Translations under genes and position numbers: made by a program | Shown here: positions 45,564 to 54,946 of the stretch, one piece after another | Layout of the letters: the number at the start of each line of letters is the position of its first letter | Numbering within the stretch: position 1 is the stretch's first letter | The notes under the pieces: generated by a model | The model's input: the letters and a program-made list of their open reading frames with translations, nothing else | Database searches by the model: none | Told to the model about the DNA's origin: nothing | DNA from: an uncultured delta proteobacterium | GTDB lineage: Bacteria > Desulfobacterota > WTBG01 > CAIYCZ01 > CAIRTM01 | Length of the DNA stretch: 64,000 bases | Assembly: GCA_903881505.1 (NCBI GenBank) | Contig: CAIRTM010000091.1 | Span: 1-64,000, forward strand | Direction: 5' to 3'

Positions 45564-47111
45564 ATGAATTTATTCAGTGCGCTTTCCCGCTCGCGCGCAA
45601 AAGAAAACGAGCAGAAAAAAATGATTATCAATGTGGTGCACCAGGACGAAAGCCGGGTCGCCATCATTGAAAACGGAAAGCTGCAGGACCTTTCCATAGA
45701 AACCACCAGCCGCGAAAAACTGCGCGGCAACATTTATAAGGGGAAAGTGCAGCGGGTCGAGCCGAGCCTGTATGCGGCCTTTGTCGAGTACGGCGGCAAA
45801 CGCCCCGGCTTTCTGCCGCTCGACGATGTCATGCCGCAGTACCGGCATGAGTCCGAGCGCGCAAGCAAGGGCAAGATACCTCCGGGGAAGGTGCTGCATA
45901 AAAATCAGGAAATTCTCGTGCAGGTCACCAAGGACGAGAAGGCCAACAAGGGCGCTGCGCTGACGACCTATATCTCCCTGCCCGGCCGCTACCTGGTCCT
46001 GATGCCCGGCTACAACCGCACGGGCATTTCACGCAAAATCGAGGATACCGATGAGCGCAAAAAGCTGAAGGACATCGGGCGCGAACTGAGCGTGCCCGAA
46101 GACATGGGATTTATCATCAGGACGGCCGGGCTCAACAAGGGCAAAAAAGAGCTGCAGGCCGACGCGAACTACCTGGTGCGCCTGTGGGGCGCCGTGCAGG
46201 CCCGGGCCGCCGAGCTGCCGCCGGCCAGCCTTGTGTATCAGGAAAGCAGCATGGTGATTCAGGCTATCCGCGATTATTACACCACGGATATTTCCGAAGT
46301 GCTGATTGACAATGCGGACGTCTTCCGCAAGGTGCGCGAATTTTTCAAGCAGGTCATTCCCAAGCATCAGAAAAGCGTCCGGCTCTACGAAGGCCGCGAG
46401 CCCGTGTTTCAGAAATACGGCATTGAGGAACAGATCGAGCCCCTGTATGAGCGGGTGGTGCAGCTTAAATCGGGAGGGCGGCTGTGCATTGACCCGACCG
46501 AGGCGCTCGTGTCAATCGATGTCAACAGCGGGCGCTTCACCCGTGTGAAGGATCCGGAGGAATCGGCGCTGATCACCAACATGGAGGCTGCCGATGAAAT
46601 CGCGCGGCAGCTGCGCCTGCGCGACCTGGGCGGGCTGATCGTGATTGACTTCATCGACATGCGCCAGGGCAAAAACCGCCAGCAGGTCGAACGCCAGCTC
46701 CGGGCCGCGTTTAAATCCGACAAGGCCAATATCGAAATCGCCGCGATTTCAAAATTCGGCCTGTTGGAGATGAGCCGCGAGCATCTGCGCTCGCCCCTGT
46801 CCGACTCAAGCCACCGCGAATGCTCGCACTGCAACGGAACGGGGCGGGTGCGCTCGCGCGAAAATATCGCCCGGGCGGCTCTGCGCGACATCACCGCGCG
46901 CGCCAGCGGAGGCGGGCTTGCAACGCTCAGCCTGCGCCTTGCCCCCGAGGCGGCCGAGTATATGCACAACAGCCTGCGCCGCGAAATCTGCGAAATTGAA
47001 AAGCGCTTTTCCGTGCGCGTCAGCATAAGCGGTGACAGCGCGGTTTCAATGAATACCTACACGCTTGAGCAGACGGAAGCACAGCCAACCGGCCCGCAGA
47101 ATCCGGCCTGA
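45564..47111 (+). CDS. rng: Ribonuclease G/E family
   Basis: KMIINVVHQDESRVAIIENGKLQDLSIETTSREKLRGNIYKGKVQRVEPSLYAAFVEYGGKRPGFLPLDDV...VSIDVNSGRFTRV...GGLIVIDFIDM...LLEMSREHLRSPL...CSHCNGTGRVRS. Confidence 0.95.
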   Translation: MNLFSALSRSRAKENEQKKMIINVVHQDESRVAIIENGKLQDLSIETTSREKLRGNIYKGKVQRVEPSLYAAFVEYGGKRPGFLPLDDVMPQYRHESERASKGKIPPGKVLHKNQEILVQVTKDEKANKGAALTTYISLPGRYLVLMPGYNRTGISRKIEDTDERKKLKDIGRELSVPEDMGFIIRTAGLNKGKKELQADANYLVRLWGAVQARAAELPPASLVYQESSMVIQAIRDYYTTDISEVLIDNADVFRKVREFFKQVIPKHQKSVRLYEGREPVFQKYGIEEQIEPLYERVVQLKSGGRLCIDPTEALVSIDVNSGRFTRVKDPEESALITNMEAADEIARQLRLRDLGGLIVIDFIDMRQGKNRQQVERQLRAAFKSDKANIEIAAISKFGLLEMSREHLRSPLSDSSHRECSHCNGTGRVRSRENIARAALRDITARASGGGLATLSLRLAPEAAEYMHNSLRREICEIEKRFSVRVSISGDSAVSMNTYTLEQTEAQPTGPQNPA

Positions 47112-47144
47112 GACAGGCGCCCTTCGCTGTACAACACTGCTGCC

Positions 47145-49319
47145 ATGAGCAATCCCGCCGACAGGGAAACCGTCCACATCACCTCGTGCCCGCATGACTG
47201 CGGCGGCCGCTGCGTACTGAAAGTGCATGTGCGGGGAGGCCGCGTCCGCCGCATTGAAACCGACGAAGGAGAAGAGCCGCAGCTGAGAGCCTGCGCGCGC
47301 GGACGGGCGTACCGGCAGCGCCTCTACGCTCCGGACCGCGTGCAAACCCCGCTGCGGCGCACGGGCAAACGCGGCCAGGGCGCCTTTGAACCGGTCTCCT
47401 GGGATGCGGCCCTGGATGAGGTGGCCGGCCGCATGCTCGACATCCGCCGGCGCCGCGGCAACGAGGCGATCATGTACATCGCCTACTCGGGCAACACGGG
47501 CACGTTTCTGCACAGCCAGCTCGGCGTGTTCCGGCTGCTGACCCTGTTCGGCGGGTTTACCCCCTGCTGGGGCTCTGCCTCGTTCTGGGGCAGCCTTTTT
47601 TCATCGGAAGCGACCTACGGCACGCTTGTTGCCGGGCACACGCCCGATGACATTCTCAAAGCGAAATTGATCCTGATGTGGGGCTGGAACCCGGCCGAGA
47701 CCGTTCAAAAGACGAATACGGCCTGGTATCTCGCCCGGGCCCGCGAGCAGGGAACCCATATCGTGGCGATCGATCCGCGCTTCACGGATTCGGCAGCCGC
47801 GTTCGCCCGGCAGTGGGTTCCGATCCGGCCCGGCACGGACACGGCCATGCTTATCGCCATGGCGCATGTCATGATCACCGGAGATCTCTACGACCGGGCG
47901 TTTATAGAAAAATATACAAGCGGGTTCGGGCAGTTTAAGGACTATGTGCTGGGCGCTGCGGACGGCATCCCGAAAACACCCGCATGGGCCGCGGCTATTA
48001 CCGGGGTTGCCGAAGAAAAGATCGCCGCTCTCGCCCGGCTCTATGCAACGATGAAGCCGGCCAAGCTGCTGACCCTGGGCGCGCCGGGACGCAGCGCCTT
48101 CGGCGAGCAGTTTCACCGGGCCGCCGCGACGCTGGCCGCCATGACCGGCAACATCGGCATCTACGGCGGCGAGCCGGCCGGGTTCGGGCTGGCGCCGGCC
48201 GGACTCAAGCCCGAGGCCGGAACAGGCCTGATCGCGCGGCGCATGCCGGGCAACCTGCCCGAGGGCGCGCGCCAGCGCAGGGCGATTCATATTACAAAAC
48301 TCTGGGACGCGATCCTTGCCGGCTCTCAGGGCGGCTACGGCGCTGATTACAAAATGGCCTATATCACCAACGCCAATCCCGTCAACCAGTTCATGAACAG
48401 CAACCGCGCGGCAGAGGCGCTTTCAAGCCTCGAGTTCGTGGTGGTGCACGAACAGGTGCTCACGGCAACGGCCCGCTATGCCGACATCGTGCTGCCGGTC
48501 AACACGCATTTAGAGCGCAACGACATCATCCGCCCCTGGCAGGGCGGGCCCTACTGTATCTATATGAAACAGCTGGTCGAATCCCTGCACGAATCAAAGT
48601 CCGACCTTGACATCTGCCGCCTGCTCGCGCCCCGGCTCGGCATCGACTCCTACGGCGACATGAGCGATGAAGACTGGCTGCGTGAATTCTGGCAGGAGGC
48701 GCGCGGCATGACGCACGGCGAGGAATTGCCCGACTATGACCGGTTCAGGGAAATGGGCCTGCACCGCATGCAGCGCGAAAAACCCGCAATCGCATTCGAA
48801 CAACTTGCTGCTGAAAAACCATTCAATACCCCCTCTGGAAGGATTGAAATTTATTCAACCACAATCGCGGACCGTCATGACCCGCAGCTTCCGCCGATTC
48901 CGACCTGGATCGAGCCGTGGGAAGGGCCGCAGGCGGCACGCGAAGGCGCCTACCCCCTGCAGCTCATCAGCACGCACTCCAAGCGCCGCATCCACTCCAA
49001 CATGCATACGGTCTCATGGCTGCGCGATCTTGAGCCGCATACGGTCTGGATCAACCCTGTTGACGCGCGCGCGCGCGGCATTTGCAACGGCGGCCGCGTG
49101 CGGGTGTTCAATGACCGCGGCGCCGTTGCGATAGAAGCACGCGTAACCGGCCGCATCATGCCCGGCGTGGTCAGTATGGGCCAGGGCGCCTGGTATCAGC
49201 CGGATGAAAACGGCATTGACCGGGGCGGCTGCGTGAACGTGCTGCTTAACGACACACATTCGCCGGCCGGCGCATTCTGCAGCAACAGCTGCCTGGTGGA
49301 AATAACAAGGGAGCCGTAG
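47145..49319 (+). CDS. DMSO reductase-family molybdopterin oxidoreductase (DmsA-like), no evident Tat signal
   Basis: TSCPHDCGGRCVLKVHVRGGRVRRIETD...RACARGRAYRQRLYAPDRVQTPLRRTGKRG; WGWNPAETVQ; C-terminal molydopterin-binding NPVDARARGICNGGRVRVFNDRGAV. Confidence 0.92.
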   Translation: MSNPADRETVHITSCPHDCGGRCVLKVHVRGGRVRRIETDEGEEPQLRACARGRAYRQRLYAPDRVQTPLRRTGKRGQGAFEPVSWDAALDEVAGRMLDIRRRRGNEAIMYIAYSGNTGTFLHSQLGVFRLLTLFGGFTPCWGSASFWGSLFSSEATYGTLVAGHTPDDILKAKLILMWGWNPAETVQKTNTAWYLARAREQGTHIVAIDPRFTDSAAAFARQWVPIRPGTDTAMLIAMAHVMITGDLYDRAFIEKYTSGFGQFKDYVLGAADGIPKTPAWAAAITGVAEEKIAALARLYATMKPAKLLTLGAPGRSAFGEQFHRAAATLAAMTGNIGIYGGEPAGFGLAPAGLKPEAGTGLIARRMPGNLPEGARQRRAIHITKLWDAILAGSQGGYGADYKMAYITNANPVNQFMNSNRAAEALSSLEFVVVHEQVLTATARYADIVLPVNTHLERNDIIRPWQGGPYCIYMKQLVESLHESKSDLDICRLLAPRLGIDSYGDMSDEDWLREFWQEARGMTHGEELPDYDRFREMGLHRMQREKPAIAFEQLAAEKPFNTPSGRIEIYSTTIADRHDPQLPPIPTWIEPWEGPQAAREGAYPLQLISTHSKRRIHSNMHTVSWLRDLEPHTVWINPVDARARGICNGGRVRVFNDRGAVAIEARVTGRIMPGVVSMGQGAWYQPDENGIDRGGCVNVLLNDTHSPAGAFCSNSCLVEITREP

Positions 49320-49332
49320 GCGGATACTACAC

Positions 49333-49887
49333 ATGCAACGCGGATTTTATTTTGACCAGTCACGCTGCACCGGCTGCTATGCCTGCGAAATCGCATGCCG
49401 CGACTGGCACGACATCCAGGATACAAGCGTGAAATGGCGCAGGGTAACGGCAACCGAACAGGGCGCCTACCCGGATGTGCAGCTTTCCTATATATCGCTT
49501 TCCTGCCTGCACTGCGCCGATCCCGCCTGCCGCGGGGCCTGCCCGGCCGATGCCATTCACAAGCGCGAATCAGACGGCACCATGCTGGTTGATGCCGACA
49601 CCTGCCTCGGCGCCGATGCCTGCGGTGCCTGCCGCAGCGCCTGCCCGTACAACGCGCCGCAGTTCGGCCCCGGGCCAGAAGCGAAAATGCAGATGTGCAC
49701 CATGTGCCATGAGCGCCTTGAGCAGGGCAAGCAGCCGGTGTGCGTTGCCGCCTGCCCCATGCGCGCCCTTGACTGCGGCGAGATGGCGGAGCTTCAAAAA
49801 AAATACGGGGCATGCAGCGAGGCCCGCGGATTTGCATGCAGCGTCCGGACGCGGCCCTCTATTATTATAAAGCCGCGCTATGAATAA
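49333..49887 (+). CDS. DmsB-like four-cluster 4Fe-4S electron-transfer subunit
   Basis: YFDQSRCTGCYACEIACRDWHDI...CLHCADPACRGACPADAIHKRESDG...CGACRSACPYNAPQFGP...KMQMCTMCHERLEQGKQPVCVAACPMRALDCG. Confidence 0.93.
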   Translation: MQRGFYFDQSRCTGCYACEIACRDWHDIQDTSVKWRRVTATEQGAYPDVQLSYISLSCLHCADPACRGACPADAIHKRESDGTMLVDADTCLGADACGACRSACPYNAPQFGPGPEAKMQMCTMCHERLEQGKQPVCVAACPMRALDCGEMAELQKKYGACSEARGFACSVRTRPSIIIKPRYE

Positions 49888-49915
49888 AGGCTTTAACCCT
49901 TACGGAGGATAACGC

Positions 49916-50950
49916 ATGAAAGCACTGTGCTATACACGGCCTCTTGAAATCGGCGAGCTTGAGGCAAGCCTTGATATGCATGAGGTGGATGTGCCTGAGC
50001 CTGCACAAGGCCAGCTGCTTGTTCGCATGCGCGCCACCAGCATTAACATAGATGATATCCATATCGCCGAGGGCACGTTTTTCGGGGGGCTGGGCAAGTC
50101 GCGCGCATCTGCGGAGAAGCCGGTTACGCCCGGGGTTGATGTTGCCGGCATCGTTGAAAAAGTCGGAAGCGGGGCGACCGTGTTCCAGGTCGGCGACGCG
50201 GTCGTCGGCATACTCGGCCCGAAAGCGGGCCGCGGCGCCTGGGCCGAATACTGCTGCCTGTCAGCGGCCATGGCCGTCAAAAAGCCTGAAGGCTACAGCT
50301 TCGGGGAGGCTGCGGCCTGCGCGGTTGCCGGCAAAACCGCGGCAAACGCCGTGGGCAGCGCAGCTCTCCAGCCCGGCCAGACGGCTGTGGTCGTGGGAGC
50401 ATCAGGCGGCATCGGCTCGACCATCGTGCAGATTCTGGCCTGCGGGGGCGTGCGCGTGACCGGCGTGTGCAGCGGCCGCAACGCGGCCCTGGTCGGCTCG
50501 CTGGGCGCTGAAACCATTGTTGACTATACGCTCGGCCCGTTCGGCGAACAGCTCGCCGGCCAGAAATTCGATGTGGTGATTGACTGTGTGGGCGGCCGCG
50601 ACACAGAGCGGCAGGCCCTGCTCGTGCTCAAAAAAACCGGCCGGTTCGTTACCCTTGTCGGGCCGCACCGCTTTGTCGGGGAAACCCGCATCGGCATGCC
50701 GGGCATTCTCGGCATGATAGGCTACGTGGTCCGCAGGGTTATGCTCTCAAAGCTCTCGGGGCCGCGCTATATCCTGGCCGGCGTGGGCAACTCGCTCGAG
50801 CCCATGGAAAAACTGGTACTCAATAACAACATCAGGGCCTCAATCGACCGCGAGGTGCCGTTTGAGCGTGATGCCGTGCGCGAGGGAGTGGCGCACGTGC
50901 GCAGCCACCGCGCCAGCGGCAAAGTGGTGATCAAGATTGCCCGGGACTGA
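49916..50950 (+). CDS. NADPH:quinone oxidoreductase / zinc-independent MDR alcohol dehydrogenase family
   Basis: MKALCYTRPLEIGELEASLDMHEVDVPEPAQGQLLVRMRATSINIDDIHIAEG...TPGVDVAGIVEKVGSG...VVGASGGIGSTIVQILA. Confidence 0.9.
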   Translation: MKALCYTRPLEIGELEASLDMHEVDVPEPAQGQLLVRMRATSINIDDIHIAEGTFFGGLGKSRASAEKPVTPGVDVAGIVEKVGSGATVFQVGDAVVGILGPKAGRGAWAEYCCLSAAMAVKKPEGYSFGEAAACAVAGKTAANAVGSAALQPGQTAVVVGASGGIGSTIVQILACGGVRVTGVCSGRNAALVGSLGAETIVDYTLGPFGEQLAGQKFDVVIDCVGGRDTERQALLVLKKTGRFVTLVGPHRFVGETRIGMPGILGMIGYVVRRVMLSKLSGPRYILAGVGNSLEPMEKLVLNNNIRASIDREVPFERDAVREGVAHVRSHRASGKVVIKIARD

Positions 50951-50978
50951 TGACACACATCAGCGCAGTCGCGGCAAA

Positions 50979-52541
50979 TTATCTGCCTTTGGCTGAGAGG
51001 TCTTTTGGCAAAGCTTCAGCTTCCGGCTGCAGAAAAAAGTCATCATCGCCGGGATCGGCCCTGAATTCAAGGCGGCGCTCGCGAGCGGCATCGACATAGG
51101 AGCCGCTTGGAAGCCTGATTTCCCCCTGTGAAGATACAATGATCGCGGACTCACCTGCCACCGGGCACTGTTCTTCGCAGAACCCGCAGCCGTTGCATTT
51201 GTGTTCGATCACGAACGGCCGCCGGAAACCGTCCTTCCACTGAAATACAATCGCATTGTACGGGCACTGTTCATCGCAGATCAGGCACAACCGGTCGCGG
51301 GCCCAGACCAGGCAGCGGTCCTTATCAATAGAGGCTGTGCCGATTTTTGCGTGTTTCTTTTCATCGAGGCTCAGCTCTCGCAAAGCGTCCGTGGGGCAGA
51401 CGCTGCCGCACAAACAGCAGGTCTGGTCGCAACCCGCACGGCGCGGCACAAGGCGCGGCGTCCACAGGCCTTCAAGACCCTGCTCGAGCATGAGCGGCTG
51501 CAGGGTGTTTGTAGGGCACACGTTCATGCAGGCCCCGCAGCGCACGCATCTTTGCAGGAATTCGTTTTCAGGAAGAGCGCCCGGCGGCCGCAGAAGGCCC
51601 GAGGCCCGTAAGGCCCCGCGCGGGGAAAGGTTCTCAAGTGCTGCGGCAGCCAGCCCCGCGCCGGCTGCTGCGATAAATACGCGTTTTGACATACGGGTCT
51701 GTGCAGAGACATTCACATGTTTCTGCGGGCCGTAGCTGACCGCATTCTGTGGACACACGGCCGCGCAGGTGCCGCACAGGCTGCACTCGCTTGCGCGAGT
51801 TGCCTGAGGGTTGTCCGCCGGTATTGCCTGCAGCGGACAGGGGGTAACGCAGACGCCACAGGCAGTACACGCCCTTGAAACCCTTCGTTGTATAAAACTT
51901 CTGCGTGCAACAATGCCCAGCAGCGCGCCCAGCGGGCACAGCGAGCGGCACCAGAACCGGTGCGCGAAGCGGTTGACAATCAGCAGCGACAGTACAATGG
52001 CCGCGCTCAGCCACGCGCCGATAAAAACCGGCTGCTCCGCATGGGCATAGGCCAGAGACAGCCAGCGGTAGTGTTCGGCCGCCGGCCGCAGCCCGTCCAG
52101 CCCGAGATTTACCACCAGCATCACAAGAGGCCAGGCCAGAAAGGCGAATATGCGCGTCAGCAGGGCGACCGGGTCGAGCAGCCCGGTATAGTTGACCCCC
52201 GCCGCGGCTGCTGCCAGCAGGGCGCAGAGAATAAGGTATTTGGGTGCGCGGTTTCGGATACGTCCCGCGCTGGGCTTTCTGCGGCCGAACAGGTCGAACA
52301 GTGTGCCCAGCGGGCAGATCCATGCACAAAAGGCGCGTCCGGCAATCAATGCGGTCGCAAGTATAACGAGGGATGGAAGCAGCAGGATGGAAAACGTGCG
52401 GCCCGCGAGCGAACTGAAACCGGCAAGCAGAGGGCTTGCCTGCAGGAACAGCTCCGGCGGCAGAGGCAGGTACGGCCACGCGCTCAGGGCGAGCAGCGTT
52501 AAAAACAGCATGAGAAAAATAAGTTGCAGGATCCGTCTCAT
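50979..52541 (-). CDS. NapH-like membrane 4Fe-4S protein fused to NapG-like polyferredoxin
   Basis: CAWICPLGTLFDLFGRR, CRSLCPLGALLGIVARR, CTACGVCVTPCPLQAI, CSLCGTCAAVCPQNAVSYG, CVRCGACMNVCPTNTLQPL, CLCGSVCPTDAL, CLICDEQCPYNAI, CNGCGFCEEQCP. Confidence 0.88.
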   Translation of the reverse strand: MRRILQLIFLMLFLTLLALSAWPYLPLPPELFLQASPLLAGFSSLAGRTFSILLLPSLVILATALIAGRAFCAWICPLGTLFDLFGRRKPSAGRIRNRAPKYLILCALLAAAAAGVNYTGLLDPVALLTRIFAFLAWPLVMLVVNLGLDGLRPAAEHYRWLSLAYAHAEQPVFIGAWLSAAIVLSLLIVNRFAHRFWCRSLCPLGALLGIVARRSFIQRRVSRACTACGVCVTPCPLQAIPADNPQATRASECSLCGTCAAVCPQNAVSYGPQKHVNVSAQTRMSKRVFIAAAGAGLAAAALENLSPRGALRASGLLRPPGALPENEFLQRCVRCGACMNVCPTNTLQPLMLEQGLEGLWTPRLVPRRAGCDQTCCLCGSVCPTDALRELSLDEKKHAKIGTASIDKDRCLVWARDRLCLICDEQCPYNAIVFQWKDGFRRPFVIEHKCNGCGFCEEQCPVAGESAIIVSSQGEIRLPSGSYVDAARERRLEFRADPGDDDFFLQPEAEALPKDLSAKGR

Positions 52542-52689
52542 GAGGGTGCCTGTGGCGCAGTGGCGTGCATTGCCTCGAGCGATACATCGACTATAGGGAA
52601 ATCTTTTTCCAGAGTCAATATCGCCATGTTAAAAGCTTTTTGCGGCTTGACCTGTTTTGACGAGATTCTGTGACGGTCGTGACGCGGCG

Positions 52690-52805
52690 TGAGGCGATTT
52701 CCCCCTTTTAAAAAGCATGTGCTGAGCGCAGCCGAAGCAGGGGATACAGGGGGATTTCCTTCTTCCGGCAAATCCCCCAACCCCCTTTGCCAAAGGGGGC
52801 TTGAA
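52690..52805. repeat. Dispersed intergenic repeat (GGGGGATTT...AAATCCCCCAACCCCCTTTGCCAAAGGGGGC)
   Basis: Inverted GGGGGATTT/AAATCCCCC (52749-52757/52770-52778) plus palindrome CCCCCTTTGCCAAAGGGGG (52781-52799). Translated SPLWQRGLGDLPEEG is a typical spurious peptide of this kind of repeat. Confidence 0.75.
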
Positions 52806-52921
52806 AACACCTGTCCTACAGGCGATGATCCGGCAAAGCTCCGCAGGGCCTGCTCTGTACTTTAAAAGGCAAAGGAGTCTTTTCCCGTCCCAACAAACCA
52901 GGAAGATCCCAAAATAAAACA

Positions 52922-52958
52922 GCCGGACACATCCGCCAGGGCGCGGATTTAGTCCGGC
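52922..52958. terminator. Long nested hairpin with T-tract on the minus strand
   Basis: GCCGGAC ac ATCCGC cagggc GCGGAT tta GTCCGGC; minus-strand continuation is tGTTTTATTTTGGG. Confidence 0.55.
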
Positions 52959-52995
52959 ATAGAGGTCGTGCCATCACAACGGCAATGCATTATAT

Positions 52996-53024
52996 TTGAC
53001 ACACAGACGCTCTTACCCTATAAA
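52996..53024 (+). promoter_or_regulatory. Strong consensus sigma70 promoter TTGACA-N17-TATAAA for gpmI
   Basis: -35 at 52996-53001, -10 at 53019-53024. Confidence 0.8.
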
Positions 53025-53084
53025 GGAGCACAGTACAGACAACCCGCCTGCTGTTAAAACGCTTACTGCTGCAAGGACCGCACT

Positions 53085-54779
53085 ATGGACTTCACTCTAA
53101 AAAAAATTAACAGCTATACCCCTTCCAAAGGGCCGCTGCTGCTCGTCATCGCCGACGGCGTCGGCCTGTACCGCGGGGAGGCCGACGGCTATCCCGGCAA
53201 TGCCTTTGAGCTGGCCAAACCCGCCAACCTGCTGCGCCTGATAGAGCAGGAACGCCTGTCAACGCGCATCAAGGCGCACGGCACCGCGGTCGGCATGCCC
53301 TCGGATGAGGATCAGGGCAACAGCGAAGTCGGCCATAATGCCATCGGCGCGGGCCGGGTGTTCGCGCAGGGGGCGCGCCTTGTCGAGCAGGCACTTGCAA
53401 CGGGGCGGCTGTTTGAGGACGCGGGCTGGCAAAAAATCATCGACAATGCCCTGAGCAATAAAGCCCCGGTGCATTTCATCGGCCTGCTCTCCGACGGCAA
53501 TGTGCACAGCAACATCGCGCACCTGTGTGCGCTGATCGGAGCCTGCGACAAGGCCGGCATCGAGCAGGTCTACGTCCACTGCCTGCTTGACGGCCGCGAC
53601 GTGCCGCCCCTGTCCGCGCTGCGCTACGTGGGCGAACTGGAAGACTTTCTGTGGACCCTGCGTGTATCAGCGCTCAAAAACAATCAACAGCGCCGCTATT
53701 ATATCGCCTCGGGCGGCGGGCGCATGGTCACAACCATGGACCGCTACGAGGCCGACTGGTCGATAGTGGAGCGCGGCTATCACGCCCACGTTCTGGGTGA
53801 CGGGCCGCTGTTTGCCGATGCTGTCAGCGCCATCAAGGCCCTTCGGCTTGAGAGCCGCGTGGATGACCAGTATCTGCCGCACTGGGTGGTGCATGACCCG
53901 CAGGATGCAAAGCAGCCGGTCGGCCCGATAAAAGACGGCCACAGCGTCGTGTTTTTCAATTTTCGCGGCGACCGGGCCATCGAGATCAGCCGCGCGTTTA
54001 CCGAGCCTGATTTCAAGGCATTCAAGCGCCGCTCCTTTCCGAAGGCCGTTTATGCCGGCATGATGGAATATGACGGCGACCTGCACATACCGCCGCTCTA
54101 CCTGGTGGAGCCTCCGGCCATCGACCGCACGGTGTCCGAGTATCTGGCCCGCAACGGCGTGTCGCAGTATGCCATCAGCGAAACCCAGAAATTCGGCCAT
54201 GTCACCTATTTCTGGAACGGCAACAATTCCGCTAAATTCGATCCTGCGCTTGAGGAGTGGGTGGAAATACCGTCGGATAAAATCGCCTTTGACCGAGCTC
54301 CTGAAATGAAGGCCCGCGAAATTGCCGATACCCTTGAGCAGGCGCTGCGCTCAGGGCGCTACCGGTTCCTTCGCGTTAATTTCGCCAATGGCGACATGGT
54401 GGGGCATACGGGATCGCTGCCTGCCGCGATCCGGGCCGTGCAGGCGGTTGATGCTGCCGTGGGCAGGCTGCTCAGTGTTATTGACGAACTGGGCGGCACG
54501 CTTGTACTGACAGCCGATCACGGCAACTGCGAACAGATGATCGCGGTAGAGAAAAGTACCGGCAAGCCGGTTGCCGGCCCCGGCGGAACCTATAAGCCGC
54601 TGACGAGCCACACCCTGAATCCGGTGGCGTTCGTAGTCCATGGCGCGCACAGCACAGCCTTTGAGTTGAACCGGGATATCCCGGAACCGGGCCTGGGCAA
54701 TATCGCCGCAACGCTGCTCTTGCTGCTGGGGTACGAAAAGCCGGGGGACTATCTTGATCCGCTTCTGAAGATGAAATAA
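53085..54779 (+). CDS. gpmI: 2,3-bisphosphoglycerate-independent phosphoglycerate mutase
   Basis: PLLLVIADGVGLYRGEADGYPGNAFELAKPANL...MPSDEDQGNSEVGHNAIGAGRVFAQGARLVEQAL...LLSDGNVHSNIAHL...HCLLDGRDVPP...ANGDMVGHTGSLPAAIRAVQAVDAAVG...LTADHGNCEQM. Confidence 0.96.
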   Translation: MDFTLKKINSYTPSKGPLLLVIADGVGLYRGEADGYPGNAFELAKPANLLRLIEQERLSTRIKAHGTAVGMPSDEDQGNSEVGHNAIGAGRVFAQGARLVEQALATGRLFEDAGWQKIIDNALSNKAPVHFIGLLSDGNVHSNIAHLCALIGACDKAGIEQVYVHCLLDGRDVPPLSALRYVGELEDFLWTLRVSALKNNQQRRYYIASGGGRMVTTMDRYEADWSIVERGYHAHVLGDGPLFADAVSAIKALRLESRVDDQYLPHWVVHDPQDAKQPVGPIKDGHSVVFFNFRGDRAIEISRAFTEPDFKAFKRRSFPKAVYAGMMEYDGDLHIPPLYLVEPPAIDRTVSEYLARNGVSQYAISETQKFGHVTYFWNGNNSAKFDPALEEWVEIPSDKIAFDRAPEMKAREIADTLEQALRSGRYRFLRVNFANGDMVGHTGSLPAAIRAVQAVDAAVGRLLSVIDELGGTLVLTADHGNCEQMIAVEKSTGKPVAGPGGTYKPLTSHTLNPVAFVVHGAHSTAFELNRDIPEPGLGNIAATLLLLLGYEKPGDYLDPLLKMK

Positions 54780-54853
54780 ACGGGCCGAGGCCGGCTGACT
54801 CTGCAGCCCGGCGTATATAATCTGCGTATCCGTTCCCTCATGATTTAGAGAAA

Positions 54854-54886
54854 AAAAGCAATTCCGGCGCAAGGCCGGAATTGCTT
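54854..54886 (-). terminator. Intrinsic terminator for the minus-strand hydrolase gene
   Basis: aagcaattccggc gcaag gccggaattgctt: 13-bp stem, with a T-tract on the minus strand. Confidence 0.85.
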
Positions 54887-54946
54887 GTGCGTGCATCGGC
54901 TTGCCGGCGCCCCTCCCTGCATCAGCAAAGGCCGCCGCGGCTGTAG

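Noticed and set aside
52538-52810. 90-aa minus-strand ORF starting MFSSPLWQRGLGDLPEEG
   Set aside because: Translated dispersed repeat (CCCCCTTTGGCAAAGGGGG type), a typical spurious peptide.
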